Made by a program: the position numbers and the translations under genes. A DNA stretch of 33,088 nt, from IMG/VR virus record IMGVR_UViG_3300010413_002165, positions 1 through 33,088 of that record; one strand, written 5' to 3'. Position 1 is the first letter of the stretch. Each line of letters begins with the position of its first letter. Below, piece after piece: positions 14,624-23,467 of the stretch. The notes beneath the pieces are model-generated. The model was not told where the DNA came from and did no database searches. It saw only the letters and a list, made by a program, of their open reading frames with translations. This DNA comes from a virus.

Positions 14624-15875
14624 TCCTTTCCTTGAGGAACCTGCAATGAATCCCCAGCTAGGACTTTGCTATATAGCAGGGGTGCTAAAAGGTAAGGTGG
14701 AGCTAAAAGGAATTGATTTTTGTGTAGAAGAATTTTCTCTTGATGCAATTCCTCTGGATGCTGATTTTTATGGGGTTTACTGCAGCACCTCGCAGTTTAA
14801 GTGGGCTGTTCAGATCATTAAATTCCTAAAGAGAGAAACTGAAGCTATTGTTATAGTTGGTGGACCACATGCTACTACTATTCCTAGTGATTTTTTAGAC
14901 TGCAGAGTTGATACTATAGTGAGAGGGGAAGCTGAATCTATTATAGGAACGATTATAGCCAGTAAGTTTGTTGGTTATACAGACCTTAGGAGAGAATCAC
15001 ATTTGGATGATCTCCCTCTCCCCTATAGAGAGCTGTTTGGCTTAGATAACTACAGGCGCACTATCCATGGAGAGAATGCTATCCATATAATTACTGCTAG
15101 GGGGTGTCCCTACGAGTGTCATTTTTGTGATAAAGTGACTACTGGAAATAACGTGAGGATGAGATCTGTAGAAGGAGTCTTTAGAGAGGTAGACTACATA
15201 AGGGATAAGCACGGGATAAATTCCTTTGTGGTTTATGATGACACCTTTACTCTGGTGCGGTCTAGGGTGAGGAGGTTTTGCAAAGGTTTTGCTAAGAGGG
15301 AATCAAAATGGAGAGTGTGGGCTAGGGCTGACACAGTTACTGTTGGAATGTTGAGAGAAATGAAGGATAGTGGTCTTACCAATATCACTTACGGTATAGA
15401 ATCTGGTGATGATGATATCTTACGGAAAATAAATAAAAGGTGTACAAGAGAAGATAACAAAAGCGCTATTCTGTGGGCTAAGGAAGTAGGTATCCCAGTG
15501 AGAGCCAATCTTATGTATGGTAATCCTGGAGAGACAAAGCAGTCTGTAGATAATACTATAAAGCTTATAGAGGAAACTCAACCTGAGGAGTGGAATTTAG
15601 CTGTTCTTTCTCCTGTACCAGGATCTGATTTCTGGAATCATCCTGGACGCTACGGGCTGAGATTCGATGCCGACTGGCTGAGGGACCAAGAATATGAACC
15701 CTGCAATAGGTTTGGCACTAGTGGGGTGGGGGACATATGGATAGAAATAGACTCTATGAGTAGAGAAGAATTTGTGGATAATTTAAAGTATATGCTGAAT
15801 AGACTAGAGGAAGTCTGTCCTAGGAAGAAGGTGCAGGATACTATACAGACTATAGACCAGGGGAAGATCCAATGA
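14586..15875 (+). CDS. Radical SAM enzyme with N-terminal cobalamin-binding-like domain
   Basis: 429 residues from ATG 14586, chosen because AGGA lies 8 nt upstream and the conserved N-terminus KKVVLIHPPNPFLEEPAMNP follows at once; an in-frame ATG at 14559 is possible. Residues 1-150 look like the Rossmann domain of B12-binding radical SAM enzymes (IVIVGGPHATTIPSDFL, DTIVRGEAE), but I see no DxHxxG cobalamin motif. The radical SAM barrel starts with CPYECHFC, giving Cys174, Cys178 and Cys181 for the 4Fe-4S cluster, and continues with YGIESGDDDILRKINK. Such proteins often perform methylations or rearrangements. It overlaps the upstream glycosyltransferase by 38 nt and the epimerase by 4 nt, so it is part of the cassette. 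Substrate unknown. Confidence 0.85.
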   Translation: MLGKKVVLIHPPNPFLEEPAMNPQLGLCYIAGVLKGKVELKGIDFCVEEFSLDAIPLDADFYGVYCSTSQFKWAVQIIKFLKRETEAIVIVGGPHATTIPSDFLDCRVDTIVRGEAESIIGTIIASKFVGYTDLRRESHLDDLPLPYRELFGLDNYRRTIHGENAIHIITARGCPYECHFCDKVTTGNNVRMRSVEGVFREVDYIRDKHGINSFVVYDDTFTLVRSRVRRFCKGFAKRESKWRVWARADTVTVGMLREMKDSGLTNITYGIESGDDDILRKINKRCTREDNKSAILWAKEVGIPVRANLMYGNPGETKQSVDNTIKLIEETQPEEWNLAVLSPVPGSDFWNHPGRYGLRFDADWLRDQEYEPCNRFGTSGVGDIWIEIDSMSREEFVDNLKYMLNRLEEVCPRKKVQDTIQTIDQGKIQ

Positions 15876-16798
15876 AGCGCTTATTTATAACAGGGATATC
15901 TGGATTTATAGGACAAGCCCTATGGGAGAGATTGAGGAATAGGTACGACATTGTTGGATTATATCACTCTGTAGATAGGTGCGTTATTCCTTCTTGTTAC
16001 GGTGTAGATCTGTTAGATTTCTCTGCGGTTCGTGGTTTGCTAGAAGATGCAAAGCCAGATATTGTAATACATTTAGCTGCTAGAACAGAAGTAGAGAAGT
16101 CCTTCTACGAGCCTGTGGAGTTTAGCAGCATAAACTATATAGGAACTGTTAATTTGATAGAGCAGTCTAGACAGGTATTACCAGACTTAGAGCTGTTCTT
16201 ATTTAGCAGCACCATGGAAACATATGGCTATCAGGAAGTTTGGGAGCCGTTTAATGAGGAAACTCTCCAGAATCCCAATGCTCCATATGCTGTAGCTAAG
16301 ATGGCTTGTGAGAAATACCTAGAATACGCTGGCAGAGCCTATAATTTTCCCTACTGTATACTAAGGCAGACTAACACCTATGGGAGGATCGACAATGATT
16401 TTTTTGTAGTGGAGCAGATAATAACTCAGATGTTGAAGAATCCTAACGAGATCAATCTTGGCTATGCTGAACCCTACAGGAACTTTCTATTTATAGATGA
16501 TCTCCTCTCTCTATATGAGACAGTTCTAGACAGTGTGGATAAAAGCTCTAGACAAGTATTCTGTACTGGTCCTCCCAATGCTATAAAGATAGCTGATCTA
16601 GTTGATAAAATAGCTGATATGATAGGATGGAAGGGAAAAGTAAACTGGAATACTAAACCTGAGAGGGTGGGAGAAATATACTACCTGAATAGCGTCTACG
16701 ATAAAGCTTATAGTATCCTAGGATGGAAGCCTATAGTGGATCTAGATAAAGGACTGGAGTGGACTATCGCCCATTGGAGGGGTCAGTTGTATGCTTGA
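15872..16798 (+). CDS. NAD-dependent epimerase/dehydratase (extended SDR)
   Basis: 308 residues from ATG 15872 (ATGA overlap). The Rossmann motif TGISGFIG has Gly8, Gly11 and Gly14. HLAARTEVEKSFYEP marks the cofactor site, LFSSTMETYG gives the catalytic Ser/Thr region, and YAVAK gives Tyr139 and Lys143. The C-terminal half has RNFLFIDDLL and KPERVGEIYYLN as in UDP-glucose 4-epimerase and GDP-mannose 4,6-dehydratase relatives. The enzyme should convert one nucleotide-sugar into another and is the only visible donor-making step in the cassette, so other donors must come from the host or from other phage genes. The exact reaction cannot be read from the sequence. Confidence 0.9.
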   Translation: MKRLFITGISGFIGQALWERLRNRYDIVGLYHSVDRCVIPSCYGVDLLDFSAVRGLLEDAKPDIVIHLAARTEVEKSFYEPVEFSSINYIGTVNLIEQSRQVLPDLELFLFSSTMETYGYQEVWEPFNEETLQNPNAPYAVAKMACEKYLEYAGRAYNFPYCILRQTNTYGRIDNDFFVVEQIITQMLKNPNEINLGYAEPYRNFLFIDDLLSLYETVLDSVDKSSRQVFCTGPPNAIKIADLVDKIADMIGWKGKVNWNTKPERVGEIYYLNSVYDKAYSILGWKPIVDLDKGLEWTIAHWRGQLYA

Positions 16799-17519
16799 TG
16801 TCTTTATAACCAGTGCCAGCAGACCATTATTGCTAAGAAGAACATTGGAGTCATTTCTTGACAAGGTGATATTTTCAGGCACATTTAGATTTTTTGTCAA
16901 TGAGGATTATGTTGCTCCTAATGAATCCACTGTATGTGTGGGATTGTTAGGAGAATTTTTGGATAATTACCATTTGAAATGTAATAATCCACCCATAGGA
17001 TTGTCAGGAGCGTTTTCGTATTTCTCCAAATATTTTAGTAGTCCCTATATGTTTTATCTGCAGGATGATTGGGAATTAATTAGGCCACTTAACTTAGACA
17101 GCGTTCTATCTATGATCCATAGTTGGTCTGATATTATGTCAATAGCTCAATTGCGATTCAACAAAAGAAGGACTATGGAATATAAAGGTGAGGGAGAGAA
17201 TATTTGGCATAAGGAGGAAGTGCGGTTAGGTGAGGAAAGGCTAACTACATCAGATTCTGTGTACCTCAATCCTGCACTATGGGACATGGAATTTTTTAGA
17301 CCTTTTCTAGCTATAGATTTTACTGGGAAGCCTCACCAAAGACCCTTCATTTGGAAACTCAATGAACATATAAGGGCAGCATTTAGTATTAAGAAAGGCA
17401 ATAAGACTGAGTTCTCTAGGACTGTCGGCACCTATATATATGGAGGTGTTGGTGAAGAGCCGTACTTCAAGCATTTAGGGAAAGATGATAGGATGCAAGT
17501 CAAGAGCGGGGTGTGGTAA
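16791..17519 (+). CDS. Probable GT-A glycosyltransferase
   Basis: 242 residues from ATG 16791, overlapping the epimerase by 8 nt. The start LDVFITSASRPLLLRRTLES is a GT-A N-terminus, and MFYLQDDWELIRPLN supplies the acidic metal-binding pair after about 90 residues. The middle (DSVYLNPALWDMEFFRPFLA) and GTYIYGGVGEEPYFKHLGK near the end match glycosyltransferases of the same general type found in environmental phages. No membrane segment. It ends TAA overlapping the next ATG as TAATG. Confidence 0.65.
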   Translation: MLDVFITSASRPLLLRRTLESFLDKVIFSGTFRFFVNEDYVAPNESTVCVGLLGEFLDNYHLKCNNPPIGLSGAFSYFSKYFSSPYMFYLQDDWELIRPLNLDSVLSMIHSWSDIMSIAQLRFNKRRTMEYKGEGENIWHKEEVRLGEERLTTSDSVYLNPALWDMEFFRPFLAIDFTGKPHQRPFIWKLNEHIRAAFSIKKGNKTEFSRTVGTYIYGGVGEEPYFKHLGKDDRMQVKSGVW

Positions 17520-18520
17520 TGCACTATAGAGTTATGGTACTTGGTAAGTTCAGAAAGTGGATATCTTTTTTTCTTCACGGTGTTATAGAAGGTACTATAC
17601 GCAATGGATGGCAGGTGGATAGAATAGGACTTGATAATCCTTGTGGGGACGAGTCTGCAAAGTCGCATGTGAAGAGCATTAGGGAGAGATTGTTTAGGAT
17701 GAAGCCGCATATCCTGTTTTGTCATTCTATATTCGGGGAGGAGAGCGAATATCATGAAGGACTATTAGAAGTTCTAGTAGAACTCAAGACTAAATTCGCC
17801 ACTAGAGTAGCCTTGCATATTGGTGATCCTAGGCCAACCCTCAGGTTCCCTTTTGATCTCAGGACGGTTGTGGATATTTGTCTGGTCAATACTGATATTA
17901 AAGAGTATCTGAATCTCTGCGAGAAGACATATAAAGTAAAAAGCTACTTCTGGCCTTTTGCTTGTTGGCAGAGTAATGAGCTATCAAAGGAGAACTTGAT
18001 CTACCATATGAGCTTCCTTGGGTATATGTCTGAGCACAAGAGGTACATAAAAAGGACAGAGTTTGTAAGGAAATGCCAAGGTAGTAATGTTTTGCAGCTA
18101 GAGGTCCTGAACGAGAAATTGGGACGGACCCATTTCTACAATAGAGATATAGCTTTGACTTCCAAAGGGATACTGGCTGTCCCTTCCCCCAAGTACGCTG
18201 AGTACAGCTTGGATGCTAGACCATTCATATTTGGTGGGTACGGTGGAGTAGTATTTGCCAAGAGGACTGCCATAGCTGAGAAGATTTTTACTCATGGAAA
18301 GCATGTAGTGTTCTTTGATGATATAGATGATCCCAGGGAATTGGAGAAACTATTTCTTAGGTATGGTAATGATAAAGATATTCGCTATAGAGCCTTCAAT
18401 TATATGCAAAAGTACCACAACTACAGGAATAGGGTAAAGGATGTGATTGATATCTTTGAGGGACGTTTGGATAGACCACGGGTATATATTGAGGATTTCT
18501 ATAGGGATTTTGGAGTGTGA
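17519..18520 (+). CDS. CgeB-like GT-B glycosyltransferase, first paralogue
   Basis: 333 residues from ATG 17519, in a TAATG overlap. The N-terminal domain (YRVMVLGKFRKWISFFLHG, KPHILFCHSIFGEE) and the C-terminal block (SLDARPFIFGGYGGVVFAKR, then HKHVVFF-type and YRNRVKDVIDIFEGR segments) align by eye with the gene at 19794-20774 over the whole length. The ARPF/GG pattern is that of CgeB-like glycosyltransferases. The two genes are therefore paralogues from a local duplication that have diverged. Donor and acceptor unknown. Confidence 0.7.
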   Translation: MHYRVMVLGKFRKWISFFLHGVIEGTIRNGWQVDRIGLDNPCGDESAKSHVKSIRERLFRMKPHILFCHSIFGEESEYHEGLLEVLVELKTKFATRVALHIGDPRPTLRFPFDLRTVVDICLVNTDIKEYLNLCEKTYKVKSYFWPFACWQSNELSKENLIYHMSFLGYMSEHKRYIKRTEFVRKCQGSNVLQLEVLNEKLGRTHFYNRDIALTSKGILAVPSPKYAEYSLDARPFIFGGYGGVVFAKRTAIAEKIFTHGKHVVFFDDIDDPRELEKLFLRYGNDKDIRYRAFNYMQKYHNYRNRVKDVIDIFEGRLDRPRVYIEDFYRDFGV

Positions 18521-19089
18521 TTGTTATTGTGGGACATGGGCCTAGTATGAGAGGCTCTAATCTGGGGAAAGTTATAGATTCGTATGACTGCCCTATTGTG
18601 AGATTCAATGGCTTTATGCATGGATGTGAGGTGGAAGATAGAGGGGAGAGGGTGGATTACTTATGCACTACTACCCTTCAATTTAGCAGGTTCGTCCATG
18701 ATGGCGTTATTCCTAATATAGAGGTGTGGGTCTTTAACTCCAACAACTACTTCAAGTACGTGGACAGGTACGATGGGCCGTTATATAGAGCTGATCTAGA
18801 GAAATGGTTAGAGATGTATAGGGGGATGAGAGCCAGGAAGACCTTCAAGAAATTCTGTAGAGGCATGGCAGCAATAATAATAGCTGTAGAGCGGCTAAAT
18901 GTTAAGAAAATACGACTATTTGGGTTTGATAATTTGTGGTTGGGGCAGAGCGAAAATTTTCAGACTTTGGGATCTTCTAGGTTTAAGGGAGTGTACACTA
19001 CTAAGCATGACTATGCAGCATCTAGGAAGATTATTGATGCTATAATTAGGGATTACAATGTTGATATCTCACATATGGAGTGTCGATGA
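18517..19089 (+). CDS. Sialyltransferase-like glycosyltransferase (GT29/GT42-like)
   Basis: 190 residues from GTG 18517 (GTGA overlap). The N-terminus IVIVGHGPSMRGSNLGKVID followed by PIVRFNGF is the donor-binding signature of sialyltransferases: Gly-x-Gly-Pro-Ser, then Arg-Phe-Asn. A later IRLFGFDNLWLG, with a His in KHDYAASRK near the end where these enzymes have a catalytic His, supports the call. The enzyme would transfer sialic acid or a similar nonulosonate from its CMP form, but no CMP-sugar synthesis gene is visible. It is the shortest transferase here. Its end overlaps the ATG of a truncated glycosyltransferase stump as ATGA. Confidence 0.7.
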   Translation: MIVIVGHGPSMRGSNLGKVIDSYDCPIVRFNGFMHGCEVEDRGERVDYLCTTTLQFSRFVHDGVIPNIEVWVFNSNNYFKYVDRYDGPLYRADLEKWLEMYRGMRARKTFKKFCRGMAAIIIAVERLNVKKIRLFGFDNLWLGQSENFQTLGSSRFKGVYTTKHDYAASRKIIDAIIRDYNVDISHMECR

Positions 19090-19172
19090 AGCCTAAGAGA
19101 CCGATTAGAGTATGCTGCCTAGGGGATTGGGATTACTACTTTAGCTACTTCTTAAATGGAGTACAAACGTGA
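19086..19172 (+). pseudogene. 28-codon stump of a CgeB-like glycosyltransferase cut off by an HNH gene
   Basis: ATG 19086 has GGAG five bases upstream and the ATGA overlap typical of the cassette. It encodes KPKRPIRVCCLGDWDYYFSY and eight more residues, then TGA at 19170-19172 inside the start of the HNH gene. About 20 of 27 residues match the N-terminus of the gene at 19794 (KPKRPIRVVTLGDWDHYFSY), while only about 56 of 81 bases match. The stump is therefore either the original 5' end of that gene, replaced when the HNH gene entered, or the rest of a lost paralogue. Confidence 0.8.
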
Positions 19173-19807
19173 AGATATGTTGGGATAATATAGAAGGATT
19201 AGTATTAGATAGTTGCAAGGGAGTATGGTTCAAGAATACTCATACTTATAGATATGAGGATAGCTGTATGGAGTGTAATGAGCCATTTCTTACACAGGTA
19301 CTAAATAAGGGAAAGTATTGTAGTATGTCATGTGCTAGGAAGAACCGTCCAAAACCAACCAAAGATCACATAAAAGCTTTGGTAGAGAGGAATAAGCAAA
19401 GAGTATGGACACCAGAGATGAGAGATAAGATGAGTAGAAAAAAGAAAGGCATATGTTATTTTGATGAGGAGCAGCGGCTAGCTATCAGTTTAAGGACTAG
19501 TGGAGCTAACAATCCAAATTGGCAAGGAGGAAAGAAGAAAGAGCCCTACTGTCAGGATTGGGATAGATGCCTTAAAGATTATATACTAGATAGGGATGGA
19601 TATAGTTGCATGAACAAGGACTGTTGGGGTACATCTAGTAATCTCTATGTACACCACATAGACTATGACAAGAAGAATTGTACTCCGTATAATCTGGTAA
19701 CGTTATGTTGCTCATGTAATAGTAGGGCTAACTATGATAGAGAATATTGGAAAGGGTACTATAGGCTAGAATTATTAGTTAAGGAGATACGGAGTGCTAA
19801 AACCTAA
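19169..19807 (+). CDS. HNH homing endonuclease inserted in a glycosyltransferase gene
   Basis: 212 residues from GTG 19169. The N-terminus has a zinc finger (CMEC...YCSMSC), the middle a NPNWQGG motif common in phage HNH homing enzymes, and the C-terminus the HNH fold: CMNKDCWG, LYVHHIDYDKKN with the catalytic His pair, and TLCCSCNSRAN. It lies between a 28-codon glycosyltransferase stump and a complete gene of the same family, whose ribosome site (AAGGAGAT) and start codon lie within the last codons of this gene. That arrangement suggests that it entered the transferase gene and brought a new, differently coded 5' end. The endonuclease would cut uninterrupted copies of the transferase. Confidence 0.9.
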   Translation: MKICWDNIEGLVLDSCKGVWFKNTHTYRYEDSCMECNEPFLTQVLNKGKYCSMSCARKNRPKPTKDHIKALVERNKQRVWTPEMRDKMSRKKKGICYFDEEQRLAISLRTSGANNPNWQGGKKKEPYCQDWDRCLKDYILDRDGYSCMNKDCWGTSSNLYVHHIDYDKKNCTPYNLVTLCCSCNSRANYDREYWKGYYRLELLVKEIRSAKT

Positions 19808-20774
19808 AAGGCCAATTAGAGTAGTAACTCTAGGAGATTGGGATCACTATTTTAGTTATTATCTAGCTGGTACACAAGAGGGTTCAATCCTTAATGGGTG
19901 CTGGTTTAGGCCAATAAATATTAGGCAGAATTGGAAAGGGATACGTAAAAATCTGGATGAGTTTAAGCCAGATATCCTTTTCTGCCATATGATTTTTGGC
20001 AAAGACGAGGAGAAAGTTTCAAAGAATCTCAAGGAACTGCGTGGGTTGAGAAAGCGTATAGGCACAAAGGTCTATTACCATTTGGGGGATGCTAGAACCG
20101 AGCCGAGATATCCTCACGATATATCTGATAGTGTGAATGCCTGTCTGGTGAATCAAACTGCCAACCTGCAATACTTTAGTAATCTATGGAAAGTCCCTAC
20201 GTACTACTGGCCCTATGGCTGTTTCTACCAGAAAGAAATAGCTGCTCCTGTTGAGAAATTCAAACATGGTTTAGTATTTACTGGTAGATTAAACGAGAAA
20301 GGGATACATGCCCACAGAACTAAATTTATAAACGATCTGCAAAAGTATATAGGAGTTACTGTTTACCCTAGCAACGAGTATCCAGATACCAAGTTACTTA
20401 CTGCAGAAATAGCAGCTTCAGCTAAAGCTATTCTGGGTGTGTGTGCTGGATACGATATACGAGGATACATGGATGTGCGTCCGTTTCAGTATCTAGGAGC
20501 GGGGGCATTTTTGCTACAGCGCTACTATAGTGAGATGGAGAGGGTGTTCATACTTGATAAGCATATGGTGGTGTTTAAGAAGGATGATCCAGAGCTAGTT
20601 TATCATTTGTACAAAGAGTATATGGATAGGCCAGAAAGAGTATGGAGGATAAGAGAAGCTGGGTTTAATTTCTGTCAAGCCAATCACAGTATGTATCATC
20701 GAGTTAAAGATGTTATAGATATTACTTATGGTGGAGCTGCTAGTACTAGAGTTTTTCTGGAGGACATTTCATGA
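19794..20774 (+). CDS. CgeB-like GT-B glycosyltransferase, second paralogue
   Basis: 326 residues from GTG 19794, supported by AAGGAGAT about 6-8 nt upstream, all inside the 3' end of the HNH gene. The sequence opens LKPKRPIRVVTLGDWDHYFS, then KPDILFCHMIFGKDEEK, LVFTGRLNEKGIHAHRTKFI and YMDVRPFQYLGAGAFLLQRY, the CgeB-like donor-side block. It ends HRVKDVIDITYGG as in its paralogue at 17519. It is intact despite the insertion beside it. Donor unknown. Confidence 0.75.
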   Translation: MLKPKRPIRVVTLGDWDHYFSYYLAGTQEGSILNGCWFRPINIRQNWKGIRKNLDEFKPDILFCHMIFGKDEEKVSKNLKELRGLRKRIGTKVYYHLGDARTEPRYPHDISDSVNACLVNQTANLQYFSNLWKVPTYYWPYGCFYQKEIAAPVEKFKHGLVFTGRLNEKGIHAHRTKFINDLQKYIGVTVYPSNEYPDTKLLTAEIAASAKAILGVCAGYDIRGYMDVRPFQYLGAGAFLLQRYYSEMERVFILDKHMVVFKKDDPELVYHLYKEYMDRPERVWRIREAGFNFCQANHSMYHRVKDVIDITYGGAASTRVFLEDIS

Positions 20775-22054
20775 AGGTTACTAGAACGTATGAGTATGCC
20801 AGAATAAACGATGATCTAGGCATCATAGATGTAGATGGGCAGATACATAGCGCTGAGATAGGAAAGCACAGCATTTGGATTCCTACTATGGAAGCCAAAT
20901 TTCCCTTTCAGTACAACGGTCACTTTGTTGAGTATAGAGATTGGGAGTTGGGGCAACATGCTGAAAGTATAAGAAATCACACCTTTGGCACTGAAGACAC
21001 CTACTCCTACGATTCTCTGCTAAATATTGTAGAGGAGTACATAATATTTGACTCTCTATGGAGGAAAGGATTTGCTCCTAAGGTGAATGGGTTTTTCTAT
21101 ATTAAGAACCTCATTAGTGATTTTCCCTACGGAGCTTTCCATTGTGATCCAAAGGGAGCCTATGGATTCTATTTCCAGAACGCTAATACTATAGAACCAA
21201 CGGAATTCGATGTGGATAAGTTTAAGAAGGAATTTATCGAATCTGGTTTTCTCACATGCTCAGATGCTGCCCTCAGTGATATTTTGCTAGAAGGTAGGTG
21301 TAATCACATAAACGGCTATGTAGTAGATATTCGTAGGAGTGTCCATGACGCTGTGCATTTGGCTGGCATGGATATCTTTAGAGAGAGATTGAGGGAATAT
21401 GCTGTTAAGCTTTGTTTCAAAGACGAGTTGACCAATATAAAGAGAAAAGTCCAGGAGCTGGGCCAATTTCCTTATAAGGAACGATCTCAGCCTTACCAGA
21501 GCTATTGGCTTGGAGATAAGTACATAAAAGGATCTAGGGATGTGCGGTATAGATTTGATAAAATGCTCCTCCCAGAGAATATGAGAGGCACTACTATATT
21601 AGATCTTGGCTGCAATATAGGTAGCGTGTGCCAAGAGAGCTACAGACGGGGAGCTAGAAAGATAGTAGGGATGGATTCTGAGAAAGCCTACATTGATTGT
21701 GCTAGAGATATAGCTAGATATAATGGGCATCAAATAAATTTTGTAGTTACTGATTTAGCTGTAGATCCTGAGAAATTGGTCGATTACGTTAATACTTATT
21801 TCAAAGAGCCTATTGGAGCTGTATTTGCGTTGGCACTTTATAAGCATATTGGTGACAATTTATGGGAGATTCTAGACAATATTAGGTTCAAAACTCTTTA
21901 TGTTGAGAGTTCAAGTTGTAAGGATGAGACAACTCCACATGTAGTTGAAGTAGATCAGCAATTAAAAAGGAGGTACAGTACTGACTTTTTGGGGTTCACC
22001 GAAGACAGAAGCAAACGAGCTATATGGAGGTGTGTAAATGCCCACAATGTTTGA
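20771..22054 (+). CDS. Two-domain protein with C-terminal SAM-dependent methyltransferase
   Basis: 427 residues from ATG 20771 (ATGA overlap). The N-terminal 250 residues show no motif that I recognise; they contain FHCDPKGAYGFYFQN and CNHINGYVVDIRRS, which is somewhat reminiscent of kinase-like folds, but the evidence is weak. From about residue 273, TTILDLGCNIGSVCQE is a clear methyltransferase motif I, followed by KIVGMDSEKAYIDCARDIA (acidic loop) and FVVTDL. It could methylate a sugar or a phosphate-linked intermediate, with the N-terminal part binding the substrate. It overlaps the sulfotransferase-like gene by 17 nt. Confidence 0.7.
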   Translation: MKVTRTYEYARINDDLGIIDVDGQIHSAEIGKHSIWIPTMEAKFPFQYNGHFVEYRDWELGQHAESIRNHTFGTEDTYSYDSLLNIVEEYIIFDSLWRKGFAPKVNGFFYIKNLISDFPYGAFHCDPKGAYGFYFQNANTIEPTEFDVDKFKKEFIESGFLTCSDAALSDILLEGRCNHINGYVVDIRRSVHDAVHLAGMDIFRERLREYAVKLCFKDELTNIKRKVQELGQFPYKERSQPYQSYWLGDKYIKGSRDVRYRFDKMLLPENMRGTTILDLGCNIGSVCQESYRRGARKIVGMDSEKAYIDCARDIARYNGHQINFVVTDLAVDPEKLVDYVNTYFKEPIGAVFALALYKHIGDNLWEILDNIRFKTLYVESSSCKDETTPHVVEVDQQLKRRYSTDFLGFTEDRSKRAIWRCVNAHNV

Positions 22055-22625
22055 GTATTTGAGGGAATTCAAGCGGATATTCGTTACTGGGCCTCAAAGA
22101 TCTGGCACTACCATATGCGCTATTATGATAGCTAAAGATCTTGGGTACAAATGGTATAAGGAGCATATCCTCAAAGATATGTACCCAGAACAATTGAAGA
22201 AGTTCGCTCAGGCAAACAAGAATTTTGTACTCCAGTGTCCTACTATGTGTGCGTATATCCATGAGATAGCTAGTCATAAGGATGCTGTAGTATTCATGAG
22301 AAGACCACTAAGAGAAATCCTGGAGTCACAGAAGAGGATAGGGTGGGATAAGAACGATGCTGAATTGAAACGCTACGGACTGGATGAGGGAATAATAGCT
22401 AAGGTTAAGTATGACAGATGGCAATTCCACCAAAAGGCTCTGATAGTTAATCCCTTTGAGGTACACTACCGTAGTTTATCTAAGCATCCACTATGGGTTC
22501 CAAAGAAGCTCAGGCAGGGTTGGAAAGCGAGGCAAACCAGCCCGTATTCTAAGTTTACTTGGGATGATTCTGAGCAGCACAAGAAAATTATGCAGGAGCG
22601 GAAGAAGAGAGGAAGGGCTGTATGA
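22038..22625 (+). CDS. Sulfotransferase-like P-loop protein
   Basis: 195 residues from ATG 22038, overlapping the methyltransferase. The motif FVTGPQRSGTT (residues 15-25) is the 5'-phosphosulfate-binding loop of PAPS-dependent sulfotransferases. AVVFMRRPLREILESQKRIG, about 80 residues on, sits where the 3'-phosphate-binding Arg and Ser are found. The protein is shorter than typical (250-300 residues), ending in a basic RKKRGRAV tail, so other P-loop phosphotransfer activity is possible. Together with a second such gene at 25455 it suggests sulfation of the glycan. Confidence 0.7.
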   Translation: MPTMFEYLREFKRIFVTGPQRSGTTICAIMIAKDLGYKWYKEHILKDMYPEQLKKFAQANKNFVLQCPTMCAYIHEIASHKDAVVFMRRPLREILESQKRIGWDKNDAELKRYGLDEGIIAKVKYDRWQFHQKALIVNPFEVHYRSLSKHPLWVPKKLRQGWKARQTSPYSKFTWDDSEQHKKIMQERKKRGRAV

Positions 22626-23467
22626 AGAAAGGGCTATCTGTAGTCATCCCCTACAGGAATAGAAGATCCTGCATAGATGCCTGTTTTGATGGACTATTCA
22701 AGCAGGAAACCCCGTTTCCTCTAGAGATAGTATTTGTGGATCATCACAGTACTGATGAGAGTATTCCTTACATATATGGGCAGTGGTCTAAGATAGACGG
22801 ATTGACTGTCTATAGATACCTACCGAAAGTAAATTTCAATCTGGCTAGAGCTAGAAATATAGGGATCTTCCTGGCTAAATATGACTTGGTATTCACTTTT
22901 GATATTGATAGTATTTTACTACGGCCTGATACTCTAGCTTACATATACGATAGATGGCACTTATATGACTTTCAAGCTAAGATAGGGGGTGTTAGTTGTC
23001 TAGAACAATTAGCTGCACCTCATTTGACTAAATCTGAAAAAGTAGATTATGGCTCACTCAAATACAAGAAGAATGGATTGGTGCTTAGAACTGTAGGATG
23101 GGGCAACTGCGTGTTCCATAGGGATCTCTTCTACCAAGTAGGGGGATTGGAACACAACAAATTCAAAGGCAAGGGCTATGAAGATATGGCGTTCTTCTTG
23201 CTAGCTTTTAGACAGGGATATTATCCAGTACAGATGTGGGATATTAGGAAAAGGAAGGACAACGACTGGCTAGTTAACTGCAAGGATCACGACTTGCCCA
23301 AGCATCTTAGGGTAGAGATGAATGATATATGGGAAGGAGGTAGTGACACACACGCTAAGAATAAGAGCTATAAGAAATTTAGGCAGTTGGTAGAAAAGCG
23401 GCCTATGGTTATGCGTAACCATATTGATCTTGATGAGCTAATAGCGAATACAGAGAAAATACTATGA
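22622..23467 (+). CDS. GT2 glycosyltransferase
   Basis: 281 residues from ATG 22622 (ATGA overlap). A textbook GT-A domain: LSVVIPYRNRRSCIDACFDG, LEIVFVDHHSTDESI, FNLARARNIGI, FTFDIDSILL with the DxD site, and GKGYEDMAFFLLA, the catalytic-base region (ED) found in GT2 enzymes such as chondroitin synthase-like ones. The last 70 residues are charged and helical. It is translationally coupled to both neighbours. The sugar cannot be told from the sequence. Confidence 0.88.
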   Translation: MKKGLSVVIPYRNRRSCIDACFDGLFKQETPFPLEIVFVDHHSTDESIPYIYGQWSKIDGLTVYRYLPKVNFNLARARNIGIFLAKYDLVFTFDIDSILLRPDTLAYIYDRWHLYDFQAKIGGVSCLEQLAAPHLTKSEKVDYGSLKYKKNGLVLRTVGWGNCVFHRDLFYQVGGLEHNKFKGKGYEDMAFFLLAFRQGYYPVQMWDIRKRKDNDWLVNCKDHDLPKHLRVEMNDIWEGGSDTHAKNKSYKKFRQLVEKRPMVMRNHIDLDELIANTEKIL

